Shown one piece after another: positions 1-10,949 of a stretch of DNA of 64,000 bases. Origin of the DNA: Glycine soja. Its lineage: Eukaryota > Streptophyta > Magnoliopsida > Fabales > Fabaceae. The stretch is taken from positions 18,654,093 to 18,718,092 of the forward strand of contig NC_041006.1 of the NCBI RefSeq assembly GCF_004193775.1, given 5' to 3'. The first letter of the stretch is position 1; each line of letters begins with the position of its first letter. The notes under the pieces were generated by a model. That model worked only from the letters and a program-made list of their open reading frames with translations, did no database searches and had not been told where the DNA came from. The position numbers and the translations under genes are program-made.

Positions 1-905
1 GGAACTCCCTCAGAGTGTATGTTCTATTTGATTTAGTCACCTGACCATTTTGGAGTGACGGCAATGGAGTCGTTTGACGTTTAATCAATCCATTGAAATT
101 TCAGGGTTTGTCCCCCCTTTTTTTTGTTTAAAAACATCGACGGGTGAGAACTTTTGATCTGCCCCTATGTTCACTTGAGGCTCATGCACGATGCCCCTCA
201 TTGCCCCAGTGTAAGGCTTTGAGGTACCAATTGTTATCTTTCGTCATGACCTTGTAGCTGGGAACCTATTGGGTGAGAACTTCTAATCTGCCCCTAGGTT
301 TACTTGAGGCTCATGCACGGTGCCCCTCATTGCCCCAGTGTAAGGCTTTGAAGTACCAATCGTTGTCTTTCGTCATGACCTTGTAGCAGGGAACCTATTG
401 GGTAAGAACTTCTAATCTACCCCTAGGTTCACTTGAGGTTCATGCATGATGCCCCTCATTGCCCCAGTGTAGGGCTCTGAGGTATCCATCTAGTAGCAAG
501 GAAGAATGAAAGAAGCAGTTGATTCTTGCAAAAAGAATTTTCCAAGGACGAGAAATAGTTGAAGGATTTTTTTTAGTTGACGGGTTAAGTCAAATGACTC
601 CTATTCTTGATAACTAACTTCTCTCTAAAAAAGACAAACTTTTCGGAATGAGGTCACATGAACGTCTATATTTTTATTTGACAACACAATCAATCAAATT
701 CTTTTTTTATTTTTATTTTGAAACTTATTTTTGCTTTACTTGTCGTTTTACGGCACCCTCACTAACGTGCACGACGAGTAATCTCTTATTAAACGGTCTT
801 GGAAGTCAACACTCAGGAGTGCAGGTCGCTTCAAAATTACCCCGTGTGTGGCATCTCTTGTCAATGTTAGGATTCACAAGCGATTCTCCTCAAATTTCAG
901 CCAGC

Positions 906-2786
906 CCGCATCAAATGGACCTTTGCACCTTACGCTTTGAGGTCATACAATGCTCAATGGAATGCCCCGAGGCTTCTCCATGACAAGCACACGTTGCGTT
1001 CGAGTCGTATCCTCGGAAAAATGAAGGTTGAGGAAACCTATCAGGGGTTATGGCTACCATTGCATTATCGAGTGGATATGGGAGCAAGTCAGCATAGGAC
1101 ACCGAAATTGGGGTGAATTCTATAGGTTTTTTTTCGCTGCGAAACTCATTTCTTGGTTGGTGTTTTGGTTTGTGCTAAAGGTGGTGTTTAGCATTGGTCG
1201 TGTGGTAGGTGGGTTTTGTGGTTTGATTTAGGGATGGCTTTTATGGATAGCTGGGTGGTGGGTAAGGAGATGGGTTGTTTATTGGCTGAGTAATGACATT
1301 GTTGGATTGGTGGAAAACTTGGCCATGTAGGAACGACAGTCACAACATGGGTTTCTCCCTCCTTCTCATCCTCTTCATTTGCCCCAGTTTTCTCATCGTC
1401 CAAGCAGGATGACTAAATTTGCCTCTTTTTAGACCCACTTCAATCCTTTCATCGACGAAGACCAAATCTGCAAAGCTTGAAGGCGCGTACCCTACCATTT
1501 TCCATAATAGAACACTAGTAATATGTTTACTACCATTGTTATTATTTCTTTCTTCATCATTGAGGGAAACACTTAGGCTGCCAAATCCCTCCGCCTTTGG
1601 GCGTATTCTTTGAAAGATCCGTGCCCCCTTTTTGCACATGTTTTGTAGTTGCATCCTATCCGAAGCCATTATACTAACACTGCCTAACGAAGGCAACCAT
1701 TAGGTCCTTCCAAGAATGGACTCGGGAAGGATCCAAGTTAGTGTACCAGGTAACAGCTACCCCTGTAAGACTTTCTTGGAAGGAATGTATTAGCAATTCC
1801 TCATCTTTTACGTATGCCCCCATATTCCGACAATACATCTTTAGATGGTTCTTGGGGTAAGTAGTCCCCTTGTACTTGTCAAAGTCCTGCACCTTGAACT
1901 TGGGAGGGGTGATGATATTGGGTACTAGGAACAACTCTTCTAGTTTAGCAAAGGCATAATTTTCACCTCCTTCAATGGCCCTGAGCCTTTCCTCTAGATG
2001 ATCCAACTTTCCCATTTCTACCATAGCATGAGGGTTTTTTACCCGTTGTGGAATGCAAGGGGTGTGGTTGTGGGTGATACTGAGGGCCCTCCAAAGTGTT
2101 TTGCAGGGGTATATCACCAACTGCTTGCCTTTCAGTGGCATATCCGAGGCAAGGCTCGAAGTCGGCTAGATTGTGGTGGGAAATTTCATGTATCTCCCCC
2201 ATGGGTTGAGAGACATGTACATGATGAGGTTGTCGGCTCTCAATGAGTATGGGAGTGGAGTTATTGACATCCTTATTGGGAGTGTACACCACATTGGGTG
2301 GTGTATAGTTGGGAGGCAAGCCATATGGCGGGAAGGCGTGCTTGTTTTGAATTTGCACATAATAGGGGCCGCCCATACTTCCCAAATCATAGCTGAGGTT
2401 GGATGATTCATTTGGTTAAGGCCGGATGGGGATGTCGGGTTCACCTTACCAATAGCGTTGGTAGCGGCAACTGCAACCGCATTGGCTTCCATTATCTTCT
2501 TCATGCTCATCATGGCCTCCATCATTGTGGCCATTTACTCTTTCATGGCCTCCATGTCGGCCTTCATCTTCTCTTGTACCTCCTCCACTTTACCCATTAC
2601 TCTAGCTCTAGCACGGGTTCGGTAAGGGCACCGTAAAGCATGTTTTTTTTCTTTTTTATAACAATGATTAAGTTCGTTTTTTTCTTTTTTCAAGAAAAGA
2701 ATGCAATGAACAATGCAACCAATGAAAAGCATGGATGTATGCGAATGATGCATAGTTGAAGTATTGCGAATTTTTACGCAGGACAT
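906..2786 (-). pseudogene. Gag remnant of outer Ogre-like element
   Basis: Read leftwards, 2786-2535 and 2534-2166 carry the N-terminal coiled coil (MKADMEAMKE, then MATMMEAMMSMKK), broken by an in-frame TAA where the inner copy has AAA. 2385-1972 is the Pro-rich YGLPPNYTPPN linker in another frame. 2141-1674 holds the Retrotrans_gag core (PPKFKVQDFDKYKGTTY, LTGVAVTWYTNLDPSRVHSW). 1696-1340 continues (MVGYAPSSFADLVF), and 1102-911 has the zinc-knuckle-like CACHGEASGHSIEHC. It retains the segment the inner copy lost before YKGTT. Defective. Confidence 0.78.
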
Positions 2787-3226
2787 GGGGTTGAATCAAT
2801 TTAGATTTTCAACATGCTCCATGACATCTTTGTCAAGGTGAAACTGGAAGTAACAGGGACATCGACAGTCCTAAATGTGTTTGGCAGTAGACGAAGTAGC
2901 GATGTAACACGATCCATCTTTTGCCCCAATTTTTTGCAAGATGGTTACTTCCATACTTCAACTTGATTCGATGAACCTTTTTGTAAAAGCACGAGCTTGG
3001 TTCAACCCCATACCCAGGGAATGGCAATTTTGATCGCCCATACTTCAACAACATCTCATAGGGATGAAAGACTCGGGAATACGCATGCTATGCATGGAAA
3101 ATGTAATTATGAGATTGAGATGCCCGAAGAGACATCCTTTCTTAGTTAACCACGCATTAGGTACCATGCTCAATCATTTTGTTTTGTTGTTTGTGTTTTT
3201 TTTTATTATTTTAGAAATGGGTTTAT

Positions 3227-3231
3227 GATCC
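3227..3231. repeat. Target-site duplication GATCC, left copy
   Basis: GATCC directly precedes the TG of the 5' LTR and recurs at 19842-19846 directly after the CA of the 3' LTR. Removing the element and one copy restores a sequence that matches 8211-8243 of the inserted element itself in reverse complement. This shows that the target was a relative. Confidence 0.93.
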
Positions 3232-3685
3232 TGTCATACCCTAATTTCGTCCGGGGACCTTTGCTCGATGACGTGCGACCATTCTTCGGTCCTCGTGAGG
3301 TGCTTGGCACCCATCATTAGGCAATTTGTGAAATTCCAGGACATGCCGAAAAACCAAAAAAATATTGATGCACAATCCGTAAGTTTCCGTGACACACCGG
3401 AAATCAAACGGAAGCATCGTTGCATAATTAAGTGAGGTTCCGTAACATTCCGTAAGTCAAAAAGGGGATGATTATGTAATCCGCAAGGTTCCGTAACATT
3501 ACGGAAAGAAAACAAGTATCGTTACGAAATTCGTAAGTTTCCGTAACTTTACGAAAAAAGAATCACCAAAAAATAGCAGAGGGGGGTGTACTTAGTAAAA
3601 ATGGGGGTGCAAATAGCACCCAGGCCCATTTGGGCCCTCCAAAAGATTCCTCCAGAAGGCGGTTGCTTCTGGAGGAAGCAACCCT

Positions 3686-3759
3686 GCTCGCCTGGGCGAG
3701 CTGAGCTCGCTTGGGCGAGCTGAGCTCGCCTGGGCGAGCTGAGCTCGCCTGGGCGAGCT
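3686..3759. repeat. Four tandem 19-bp palindromic units upstream of the LTR TATA box
   Basis: Each unit carries the inverted repeat GCTCGCC-TGGGCGAGC followed by TGA. Four units are present here, but only two in the matching stretch of the 3' LTR (18623-18658), so copy number changed during or after the last transposition. The block ends about 28 bp before TATAAATA. The role is unknown; a transcription-factor dyad or RNA hairpin is possible. Confidence 0.85.
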
Positions 3760-3786
3760 GGGCGGCAACCACCTCCCCTATTTTGC

Positions 3787-3794
3787 TATAAATA
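3787..3794 (+). promoter_or_regulatory. TATA box of inner element 5' LTR
   Basis: TATAAATA occurs in a GC-richer setting within the LTR. The same octamer is at 18686-18693 in the 3' LTR, and its reverse complement is at 24470-24477 in the outer LTR and 49281-49288 in a third LTR. Transcription would start about 30 bp downstream, near 3820; the start is inferred. Confidence 0.7.
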
Positions 3795-4943
3795 GGGGAG
3801 GAAAGCAAGAAGGAAGGGGTCAGCCCCTTTGGCACTTCTCTCTCTTTCGAAATTGCTTGGAAAAATTGTTTCCGTGAAGAAAATCTAAGCCGAGGCGCTT
3901 CCGAAACGTTTCCGTAACGTTTTCCGTGAGGAATTTCGCAAAGGTTTCAACCGTTCTTCGACGTTCTTCATTCGTTCTTCATCGTTCTTCGATCTTCAAC
4001 GGGTAAGTGCCTCGAACCAAGCTTTTCGATTCATTCTATGTACCCGTAGTGGTCCACATTGTGTTTCGTGCATTTTTATTCTCGTTTTGTTTACTTTTTA
4101 TACCCCCTGTTGACGTGCTTAAGCCATTTTACTTAAGTCATTTCTCGCTTAACTTAAAGATAAAATAAATTTCCACCGAACGTTTGAATTGTATTATCCA
4201 TTAACTTCGGTTAAAATAAATTCCGACCGTTCGGTCGTGCCGTAACCACATTGGAAATCAAAAAAGAGGTAAAAAAATAATATAATAATCAAAAAAACAT
4301 CTTTTAGTAAAATAAAGCGAAAAATCAAGTGGACATTTTCTCTTTGGGATTTCTCATTCTTAATCGAATTGATTAATAACTAAAGTGAAACTAAAGGCTA
4401 AAATCAATTCGCCTAGTCAAGCTCGTCCATAAAAAATAGGCTTTTGAAGTTTGTCATTTCATTTCCTCACTAAGTAAAATGGATCATTTTTAAGGTCCAA
4501 CGCCTTAAAATGATCACCTCTTAAAGTAAAAAAGAATCACTTGATAAAAAAGAACTACGTAGGTCTGATTTTCTCATCCCAAATTGAGGAATACGTAGGA
4601 GCAAAGGGAAACACCCTTGTCGACCACAAAAAGAGAAAATATAAAAAGGGTATGAAGGATATAGAGACATAAAAAGGGAACATAAAAAATCAAAGTCATG
4701 TTTGCACATTCGATTAAAGGTTGCCGTCCCTTGGGGCGGACGTGTGGGGTGCTAATACCTTCCCCGTGCGTAAATACAACTCCCGAACCTTTCACTTAAA
4801 AGTTCGTAGATCGCGTCTTTTCCGGTTTTTCCGACGTTTTCCTCAAATAAACGTTGGTGGCGACTCCGCGCGTATTCCTTTCGTGGAACACGCATCCCGC
4901 GAGTCACGCGTCGCCCTCCCGCCAAAGGGTAGGTTGCGACAGT

Positions 4944-4961
4944 TGGCGACTCCGCTGGGGA
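4944..4961 (+). promoter_or_regulatory. Primer binding site, tRNA-Arg type
   Basis: TGGCGACTCCGCTGGGGA lies 2 bp after the LTR end. Its complement fits the 3' end (acceptor stem, T-arm edge and CCA) of plant tRNA-Arg, as recalled from family knowledge. Tat/Ogre elements are known to use tRNA-Arg. The outer element has the same site with one change at 23180-23197. Confidence 0.85.
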
Positions 4962-5806
4962 CCTGTTTTTAGAGAGTTAGGCCATTTAATTTTGTGCAAT
5001 GTTTTACCGTGACTTACCCCTTTGTTGATTTCCTTTCATTATGTTCTTGTGTATATAAACTCTTTGTTGCTTTTAGTGCGTTTTAAATGTATGCATGAAG
5101 TAAATATTTATTCATTTGATGCACACAAACACCAACACTATTTGCACACACTGTGAGTGAAAAAGGGCCCTATACCCGGGTTCATGGGAGCATAAGGAGT
5201 GGAGGTGAATCTGTGATCATGCTAGGTCTCCGACTTGCTTGATTACAGTGAACCCTCATCTAGAGCTTTTCTCTTTGAAAACCTATTGTTGCTAGTAGTC
5301 CCTACTGCTACAATATGTTCTTCAAAGGGGATGATACCTCTAGAAACCATCAAGAGAGATATAACTACCTTGGGGATTATTGCTAAAAGCCTACTTAGTT
5401 CTCTCCCTTATAGGGCCCTTAAATAGGGGCACGAAGCAAACACGCTCCGTGCCATTTTTCACACTGCCATGCATGAGTATCATATACCCTTTTGATTATG
5501 TTCGGTAAATATTGTCATACTGTGCACATTCCCGCATTGTGTCTTTTGCATAGGCATTGCATATGGGTTCTGTCTTGATCCCTATTGTAAACAAACCAAC
5601 GGAGGGTCCGTGTCGCCTTCTTAAAAACGTGCGTTGGGGCATTTCGCTACCCCTAGACGTCGTATCTAAGAAGGGGACAAATTCCCCGGACCCCCGCATT
5701 CCTAGATTGCATCTGTGTCATATGCATTCCATCATGCATTCCTCCATCCCACCCATGAGATATCGGAGTTTTGATTTGCACCAGCTTTTATCTCACTTTA
5801 GTAAGC
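4962..5806 (+). other. Leader between PBS and ORF1, inner element
   Basis: This noncoding leader holds a 63-codon ORF at 5235-5426 and several short AUGs. It aligns in reverse complement with the leader of the outer element (22319-23179). No other motif is clear. Confidence 0.6.
5235..5426 (+). CDS. Small leader ORF (63 codons), conserved in both Ogre copies, function unknown
   Basis: The predicted 63-residue peptide begins MLDYSEPSSRAF and contains the shared core SSKGMIPLETIKRD. The outer element keeps an ORF of exactly the same length at 22896-22705, with about 50 of 63 residues identical. It has no recognisable domain, though a hydrophobic stretch LLLLVV is present. It may be an upstream ORF that tunes translation of ORF1, or chance conservation of an open frame between related copies. 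The amino acid divergence of about 20% gives no evidence of strong constraint. Confidence 0.3.
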   Translation: MLDYSEPSSRAFLFENLLLLVVPTATICSSKGMIPLETIKRDITTLGIIAKSLLSSLPYRALK

Positions 5807-7663
5807 ATGGGAACAAATCAAACCGGCAAGAGGTTCTACCAAGTCAAGGTCAAAAGCCCAGATACCACCAGCATCAAGGAATTAGGGCGGTTGATGGAAC
5901 CCCTCCAAATGCAAGCCTTCCGCAAGACTTACGGAAAGATCTTAGAGTTGACCATAGCAGAGGTGTCCATAGAAGCCATTGCATCACTTACCCAATACTA
6001 CGACCAGCCTTTGAGATGCTTCACATTCGGGGACTTCCAATTAGTACCAACCATTGAAGAATTTGAGGAAATTCTAGGATGTCCTCTCGGGGGAAGAAAA
6101 CCATATCTTTCCTCGGGGTGTCTCCCCTCTTTGAGCAGAATTGCAACTGTGGTCAAGGATTCAGCCAGAGGTTTGGACCGCATAAAACAGACTCGGAACG
6201 GCATAGCGGGCCTGCCACAGAAGTACCTAGAAGACAAGGCGAGGGGTATGGCCAATCAAGGAGACTGGGTCCCGTTTATGGATGCGTTAGCTTTGCTAAT
6301 TTTTGGGGTCGTCCTCTTTCCAAACGTGGATGGTTTGATAGACCTAGCAGCAATCGACGCTTTCCTTGCCTACCACCATAGCAAGGAAAGTCCGGTGGTA
6401 GCTGTCTTGGCAGATCTATTTGACACATTTGACCGAAGGTGCGAGAAGGGTAGCGCACGGATCATCTGTTGCTTACCCGCCCTCTGTGTTTGGTTGGTTT
6501 CACACTTGTTCCAACAAGACACAAGACATCCATGTCCGCTCCTGAGCCATCGCTCGTGTACTGAAAAGAGGAGAATGGATTGGGACCAGCTCTTGGCCGG
6601 GATAGGAGGTAGAACAATCAGTTGGTTCCCCCGATGGAAGGAAGGAAAAGAAGGAGTCCTTTTCTCATGTGGAAGGTACCCAAACATTCCGCTGGTAGGA
6701 ACGAGGGGTTGTATTAATTACAATCCCACGCTCGCTATAAGACAACTAGGGTACCCCATGAGGGGAGCACCGACGAAAGAAAGCATGTCTCCTTTCCTTG
6801 TGAGGGATCTCGGCGCACAAAATTCCAAGACTATACAAAGAATCCATAAGGCATGGGAAACCCCGTTAAGGAAAGATCAAGAGCTTAGAGGCATTCGTAA
6901 TGGCATCATTGGTGGGTACCACGAATGGCTGAAAGTTCATATACGAGGTTTAGATTTGCTCGCCAAGTTAAAAGTCGTCAGCGAAGAGAGTTTTGAAGCA
7001 CCGGAAGAGGACGAAGAAGTCCAAACTCTCAAAAGCGAGTTAGGAAAGGCAAAACTTGCCAAGGAGAAGTTCAAGTTGGCCGCTACACACGTTCGGAAGG
7101 AGTGTGCCGGGTTACGGGAAGAGAATGCAATTACTGCAAGAGCCCTTGAACAAGAGACCAAGAGGGCTCGCAAGGAAGAGTATGGCCGGAACAAAATTCG
7201 CGGAGCTCTATGGGGTAGCAATAGTGAACTCAAGTTGCGAAGGGAAGAAAGGGACCAGTCGCGAGCACATAGCATGGTTCTGAAAGAGGAGTTGATTGCT
7301 TGTTCAAGGTCCAAAAGAAGCTTGTCTCAGCGTTTATGCGAGACAGAGACCAACATGTTAGCTATCATCGCCAAGTACCAAGAAGAGTTAGGTCTAGCCA
7401 CGGCCCACGAGCATAGAATCGCGGATGAGTATGCTCAAATATATGCGGAAAAAGAGGCTAGAGGAAGGGTGATCGACTCTTTACACCAAGAGGCAACCAT
7501 GTGGATGGACCGGTTTGCTCTTACCTTGAACGGGAGTCAAGAACTTCCCCGCTTGTTAGCCAAAGGCCAAGGCAATGGCAGACACCTACTCCACCCCCGA
7601 AGAGATTCATGGGCTTCTCGGCTATTGTCAGCATATGATAGACTTAATGGCCCACATAATTAG
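5807..7663 (+). CDS. Ogre-type ORF1 protein (plant retrotransposon ORF of unknown function, DUF7745-like)
   Basis: The open frame runs from 5771. I place the start at the ATG at 5807 because the outer copy starts at the equivalent MG (22318). The N-terminal half is a globular region with the block FTFGDFQLVPTIEEFEEIL and GCPLGGRKPY, typical of the legume ORF1/DUF7745 family. From about residue 350 on it is a charged, heptad-like coiled coil (EEDEEVQTLKSEL and following). Tat/Ogre elements carry such an ORF upstream of gag; its function is not established. A one-base insertion near 7562-7565 (an extra A in the A run) shifts the last 30 or so codons. In the other frame the expected ending LMAHIIRNR continues to a stop at 7671-7673. 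So the visible C-terminus is probably aberrant. Confidence 0.75.
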   Translation: MGTNQTGKRFYQVKVKSPDTTSIKELGRLMEPLQMQAFRKTYGKILELTIAEVSIEAIASLTQYYDQPLRCFTFGDFQLVPTIEEFEEILGCPLGGRKPYLSSGCLPSLSRIATVVKDSARGLDRIKQTRNGIAGLPQKYLEDKARGMANQGDWVPFMDALALLIFGVVLFPNVDGLIDLAAIDAFLAYHHSKESPVVAVLADLFDTFDRRCEKGSARIICCLPALCVWLVSHLFQQDTRHPCPLLSHRSCTEKRRMDWDQLLAGIGGRTISWFPRWKEGKEGVLFSCGRYPNIPLVGTRGCINYNPTLAIRQLGYPMRGAPTKESMSPFLVRDLGAQNSKTIQRIHKAWETPLRKDQELRGIRNGIIGGYHEWLKVHIRGLDLLAKLKVVSEESFEAPEEDEEVQTLKSELGKAKLAKEKFKLAATHVRKECAGLREENAITARALEQETKRARKEEYGRNKIRGALWGSNSELKLRREERDQSRAHSMVLKEELIACSRSKRSLSQRLCETETNMLAIIAKYQEELGLATAHEHRIADEYAQIYAEKEARGRVIDSLHQEATMWMDRFALTLNGSQELPRLLAKGQGNGRHLLHPRRDSWASRLLSAYDRLNGPHN

Positions 7664-7673
7664 AAATCGTTAG

Positions 7674-8770
7674 GAAACTTGTATGGTCTCTCAGACCTTG
7701 ACTGGATACGACTTCTTTTTTGAAATAAAATGAGTTGGTCCCATGTTTCTACTCCAAAAAGCTTGTGCAAATCAAATCACTCCTACATTTTATCTCTAGC
7801 ATGCATTGTATGTTGGTCTCGTCCTTTGTCACGGGAAGCCGGAAGGTCCATATCACCTTCTTAATTGTACACATGGGGCACTGCACCCCCAAATGCACAA
7901 GTAAGAAGAGATAATTTTCCGGGCTCTCGTGTCCGTAAAATGCATTCATATCATGCATCGCATAAGCATCTCTTCATAACATCATAGTGGACATATCCTG
8001 CATTTGTCCGTTATCATATTCCAGCCTCACATTTTGCATGAGTCATGGCATCATCATGCATATGCGTTCAACAAACTTTTTGATCTGCAAAATTGCATAC
8101 CATTTGTTTTCATGTTTGCTCATCCTTGCGTTTTCCTCTACAAAACAAAAACAAAAAAGGGGGAAGCGTGAAACTTCATACTACATTCTTAGTTTCATGT
8201 GTTAGGCACCACGAGCCAACCATGTTGGGATCATAAACCCGTTTCACTTAAAAACAAAATAATTGAACATGGTACCTAATGCATGGTTAACTAGGAAATG
8301 GTGTTTCTTCGGGCATCTCAATTTCATAATTACATTTTCCGTGCATAAGCTTAAAGTATGCCCGAGTCATTCATCCCTATGAGATGTTGTTGAAGTATTG
8401 GCGATCAGAATTGCCATTCCTTGGATTATAGGGTTGAACCAAGCTCATGCTTTTACAAAAAGGTTCATCAAGTCAAGTTGAAATATGGAAGTAATCGTCT
8501 TGCAAAATTGGGGCAAAAGATGAATCGAGTCACATCACTGCTTCGTCTACTGCCAAACATATTTAGGATTATTGATGTCCTTGTTACTTCCAGTTTCACC
8601 TTGACAAAGATGTCATGGACCATGTTGAAAATCTAAATTGATTCAACCCCATATCCTGCGTAAAAATTCGCAATACTTCGACTGTACATCATTCGCATGC
8701 ATCCATGCTTTTCATTGGTTGCATTGCTCATTGCATTCTTTCCTTGAAAAATAAAATAAAATAAAATAAA
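7674..8770 (+). other. Spacer between ORF1 and gag, inner element
   Basis: No credible coding region. It aligns in reverse complement with outer-element DNA on both sides of the insertion point: 8211-8243 matches the restored target sequence, and 8375-8660 matches about 2740-3060. An A-rich AAAATAAAATAAAAT run lies at 8750-8770. Confidence 0.6.
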
Positions 8771-10536
8771 ATGAACTTATCAAAAAGAAAAAAACATGCT
8801 TTATGGCGTCCTCACCGAACTTGTGCTAGAGCTAGAGTAATGGGTGAAGTAGAGGAGATACAAGAGAAGATGAAGGCCGACATGGAGGCCATTAAAGAGA
8901 AAATGGCCACAATGATGGAGGCCATGATGAGCGTGAAGAAGATAATGGAAGCCAATGCGGTTGCAATTGCCGCTACCAGCGTTGTTGCTAAGGTGAACCT
9001 GATGTCCCCATCCGGCATCAACCAAATGAATCATCCAACCTCAAATATGGTAGGCAAAGATTTGGGAAGTACGGATGACCCCATGATGTGCAAATTCAAA
9101 ACGAGCACGCCTTCCCATCATATGGCTTGCCTCCCAACTATACACCACCCAATGTGGCATACACTCTCAATGAAAATCTCAATAACTCCACTCCCATACT
9201 CATTAAGAGCCAACAACCTCAATCTGATCATGCACATGTCTCTCGACCCATGGAGGAGACACATGAAATTCCCCACCACGATCTAGCCAACTTCGAGCCT
9301 TGCCTCGGATATGCTGCTGAAGGGCAAGCAGTTGGTGCTATACCCCTGCAAAACACTTTGGAGGGCCCTCAGTATCACCCACAACTGCACCTCTTGCATT
9401 CCACAGCGGATAAAAACCCTCATGACTATGGCAGGAATGGGAAAGTTGGATCATCTAAAGGAAAGGCTCAGGGCCATTGAAGGAGGTGAAGATTATGCCT
9501 TTGCTAACCTAGAAAAGTTGTTCCTAATACCCAAACATGGTCATTCCCAAGTACAAGGGGACTACTTGTCTCAAGAACCATCTAAAGATGTATTGTCAGA
9601 AGATGGGGGAATACGCAAAAGATGAGGAATTGCTGATACATTCCTTCCAAGAAAGTCTTACTGGGGTAGCTGTTACCTGGTACACTAACTTGGAACCTTC
9701 CCGAGTCCATTCTTGGAAGGACCTAATGGTTGCCTGTGTTAGGCAGTATCAGTACAATTTTGATATGGTTCTGAATAGGATGCAACTACAGAACATGTGC
9801 AAAAAGGGGGACGGATCTTTCAAAGAACACGCCCAAAAGGTGGAGGGATCTGGCGGCCCAGGTGGTACCCCCAATAATGGAAAGGGAGACGATAATCGTG
9901 ATGGTAGACACATTATCGGTACTCCACTATGAAAAGATGGTGGGCTGCGCACCCTCAAAGCTTTGCAGATTTGGTCTTCGCCAGTGAAAGGATCGATGTG
10001 GGTCTGAAAAAAAGGCAAATTTGATCATCCTACTAGGACGACTGAGAAAACTGGGGCAAATAAAGAGGGTGAGGATAAGGGAGAAACCCATGCTGTGACT
10101 GCCATTCCTATACGGCCAAGTTTCCCACCAACCCAACAATGTCATTACTCAGCCAATAACAAACCTCCTCCTTACCCACCACCCAGTTATCCACAAAGGC
10201 CATCCCTAAATCAACCACAAAGTCTGTCTACCGCACTTCCAATGACGAAGACCACTTTTAGCACAAACAAAAAAAAAACACCAACAAAAAGGAATTTTGC
10301 AGCAAAAAGCCTGTAGGGTTCACCCCAAATTCCGTTGTCATATGCTAAACTTGATCCCATATCTACTTGATAATTCAATGGTAGCCATAACCCTAGCCAA
10401 GGTTCATCAACCTCCATTTCTCCGAGAATACGACTCGAACGCAACGTGTGCTTGTCACGGAGAAGCCCCAGGGCGTTCCATTGAGCATTGTAGGGCTCTG
10501 AAGTGTAGGGTGCGAGGTCTAATTGATGCTGGCTGA
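8771..10536 (+). pseudogene. Gag remnant of inner Ogre-like element, several frameshifts
   Basis: Gag pieces occur in successive frames. 8771-9100 has a Met/Glu/Lys-rich coiled coil. 9088-9480 is a Pro/Tyr-rich linker (YGLPPNYTPPN). 9430-9530 contains KERLRAIEGGEDYAF. 9545-9870 is the Retrotrans_gag core, with LTGVAVTWYTNLEPSRVHSW and LQNMCKKG. After further breaks, 10297-10536 carries a zinc-knuckle-like CACHG..GRSIEHC segment. Compared with the outer copy, about 25 bp are missing near 9530 (the segment before YKGTT) and one base near 9065. It cannot make a full Gag. The expected protease and polymerase downstream are absent. Confidence 0.8.
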
Positions 10537-10949
10537 AATTTGAGGAGAATCGTGTGTAAATCCTGACATTGACAAGAGATGCCACACATGGGGCAATTTT
10601 GAAAGTTGTTGTTAGATGTCTCTAATGACTCACCAGGATTTTCAACTTTCACCGGAATGTGGGTGTAAGCCATTGGTCTGTTTGCTCAAGCAACCTGCGA
10701 TCCTGAGTGTTGACTTCCAAGACCGTTCAATCAGAGATTACTCGTCTTGCACGTTGGTGGGGGTGCCGTAAAAAAACGAGTAAAGTTCAAAACAAACAAG
10801 TTTCAAAATAAAATAAAATAAAAGTGTTCAAAAAGAAAAAAAAAAAAAAAACATTTGATTGATTGTGCTTTCAAGACGTTCATGTGACCTCATTTTATCA
10901 TCCTGGAAAGTTTGTCTTTTTAGAGAGAAGTGAGTTATCAAGAATAGGA
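10537..10949 (+). other. Post-gag noncoding stretch
   Basis: Continues the alignment with outer-element DNA (about 905 down to 600 in reverse complement). It has an A-rich tract at 10800-10855 and no coding potential. It ends with the TAGGA target sequence of the solo LTR that follows. Confidence 0.5.

Larger units (their letters stand above)
3232..4941 (+). repeat. 5' LTR of inner Ogre-like element (1710 bp)
   Basis: It starts TGTCATACCC and ends GGTTGCGACA. A TATA box (TATAAATA) lies at 3787-3794, with a palindromic GCTCGCC..GGCGAGC repeat block just upstream (3686-3759). The CTACGTAGGTCTGA-type block near 4555-4628 recurs in the other Ogre-like LTRs of this window. The copy is 37 bp longer than the 3' LTR because it has four palindromic units instead of two, offset by one base in a C run. 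Confidence 0.92.

Noticed and set aside
1188..1696. Separate small genes on the minus strand near the left edge
   Set aside because: They are frames of the degenerate outer gag (for example MVGYAPSSFADLVF) and were merged into that pseudogene.
3234..3835. Minus-strand frames in the 5' LTR (and their copies at 18171-18734)
   Set aside because: They lie inside noncoding LTR sequence and recur simply because the LTR is duplicated.
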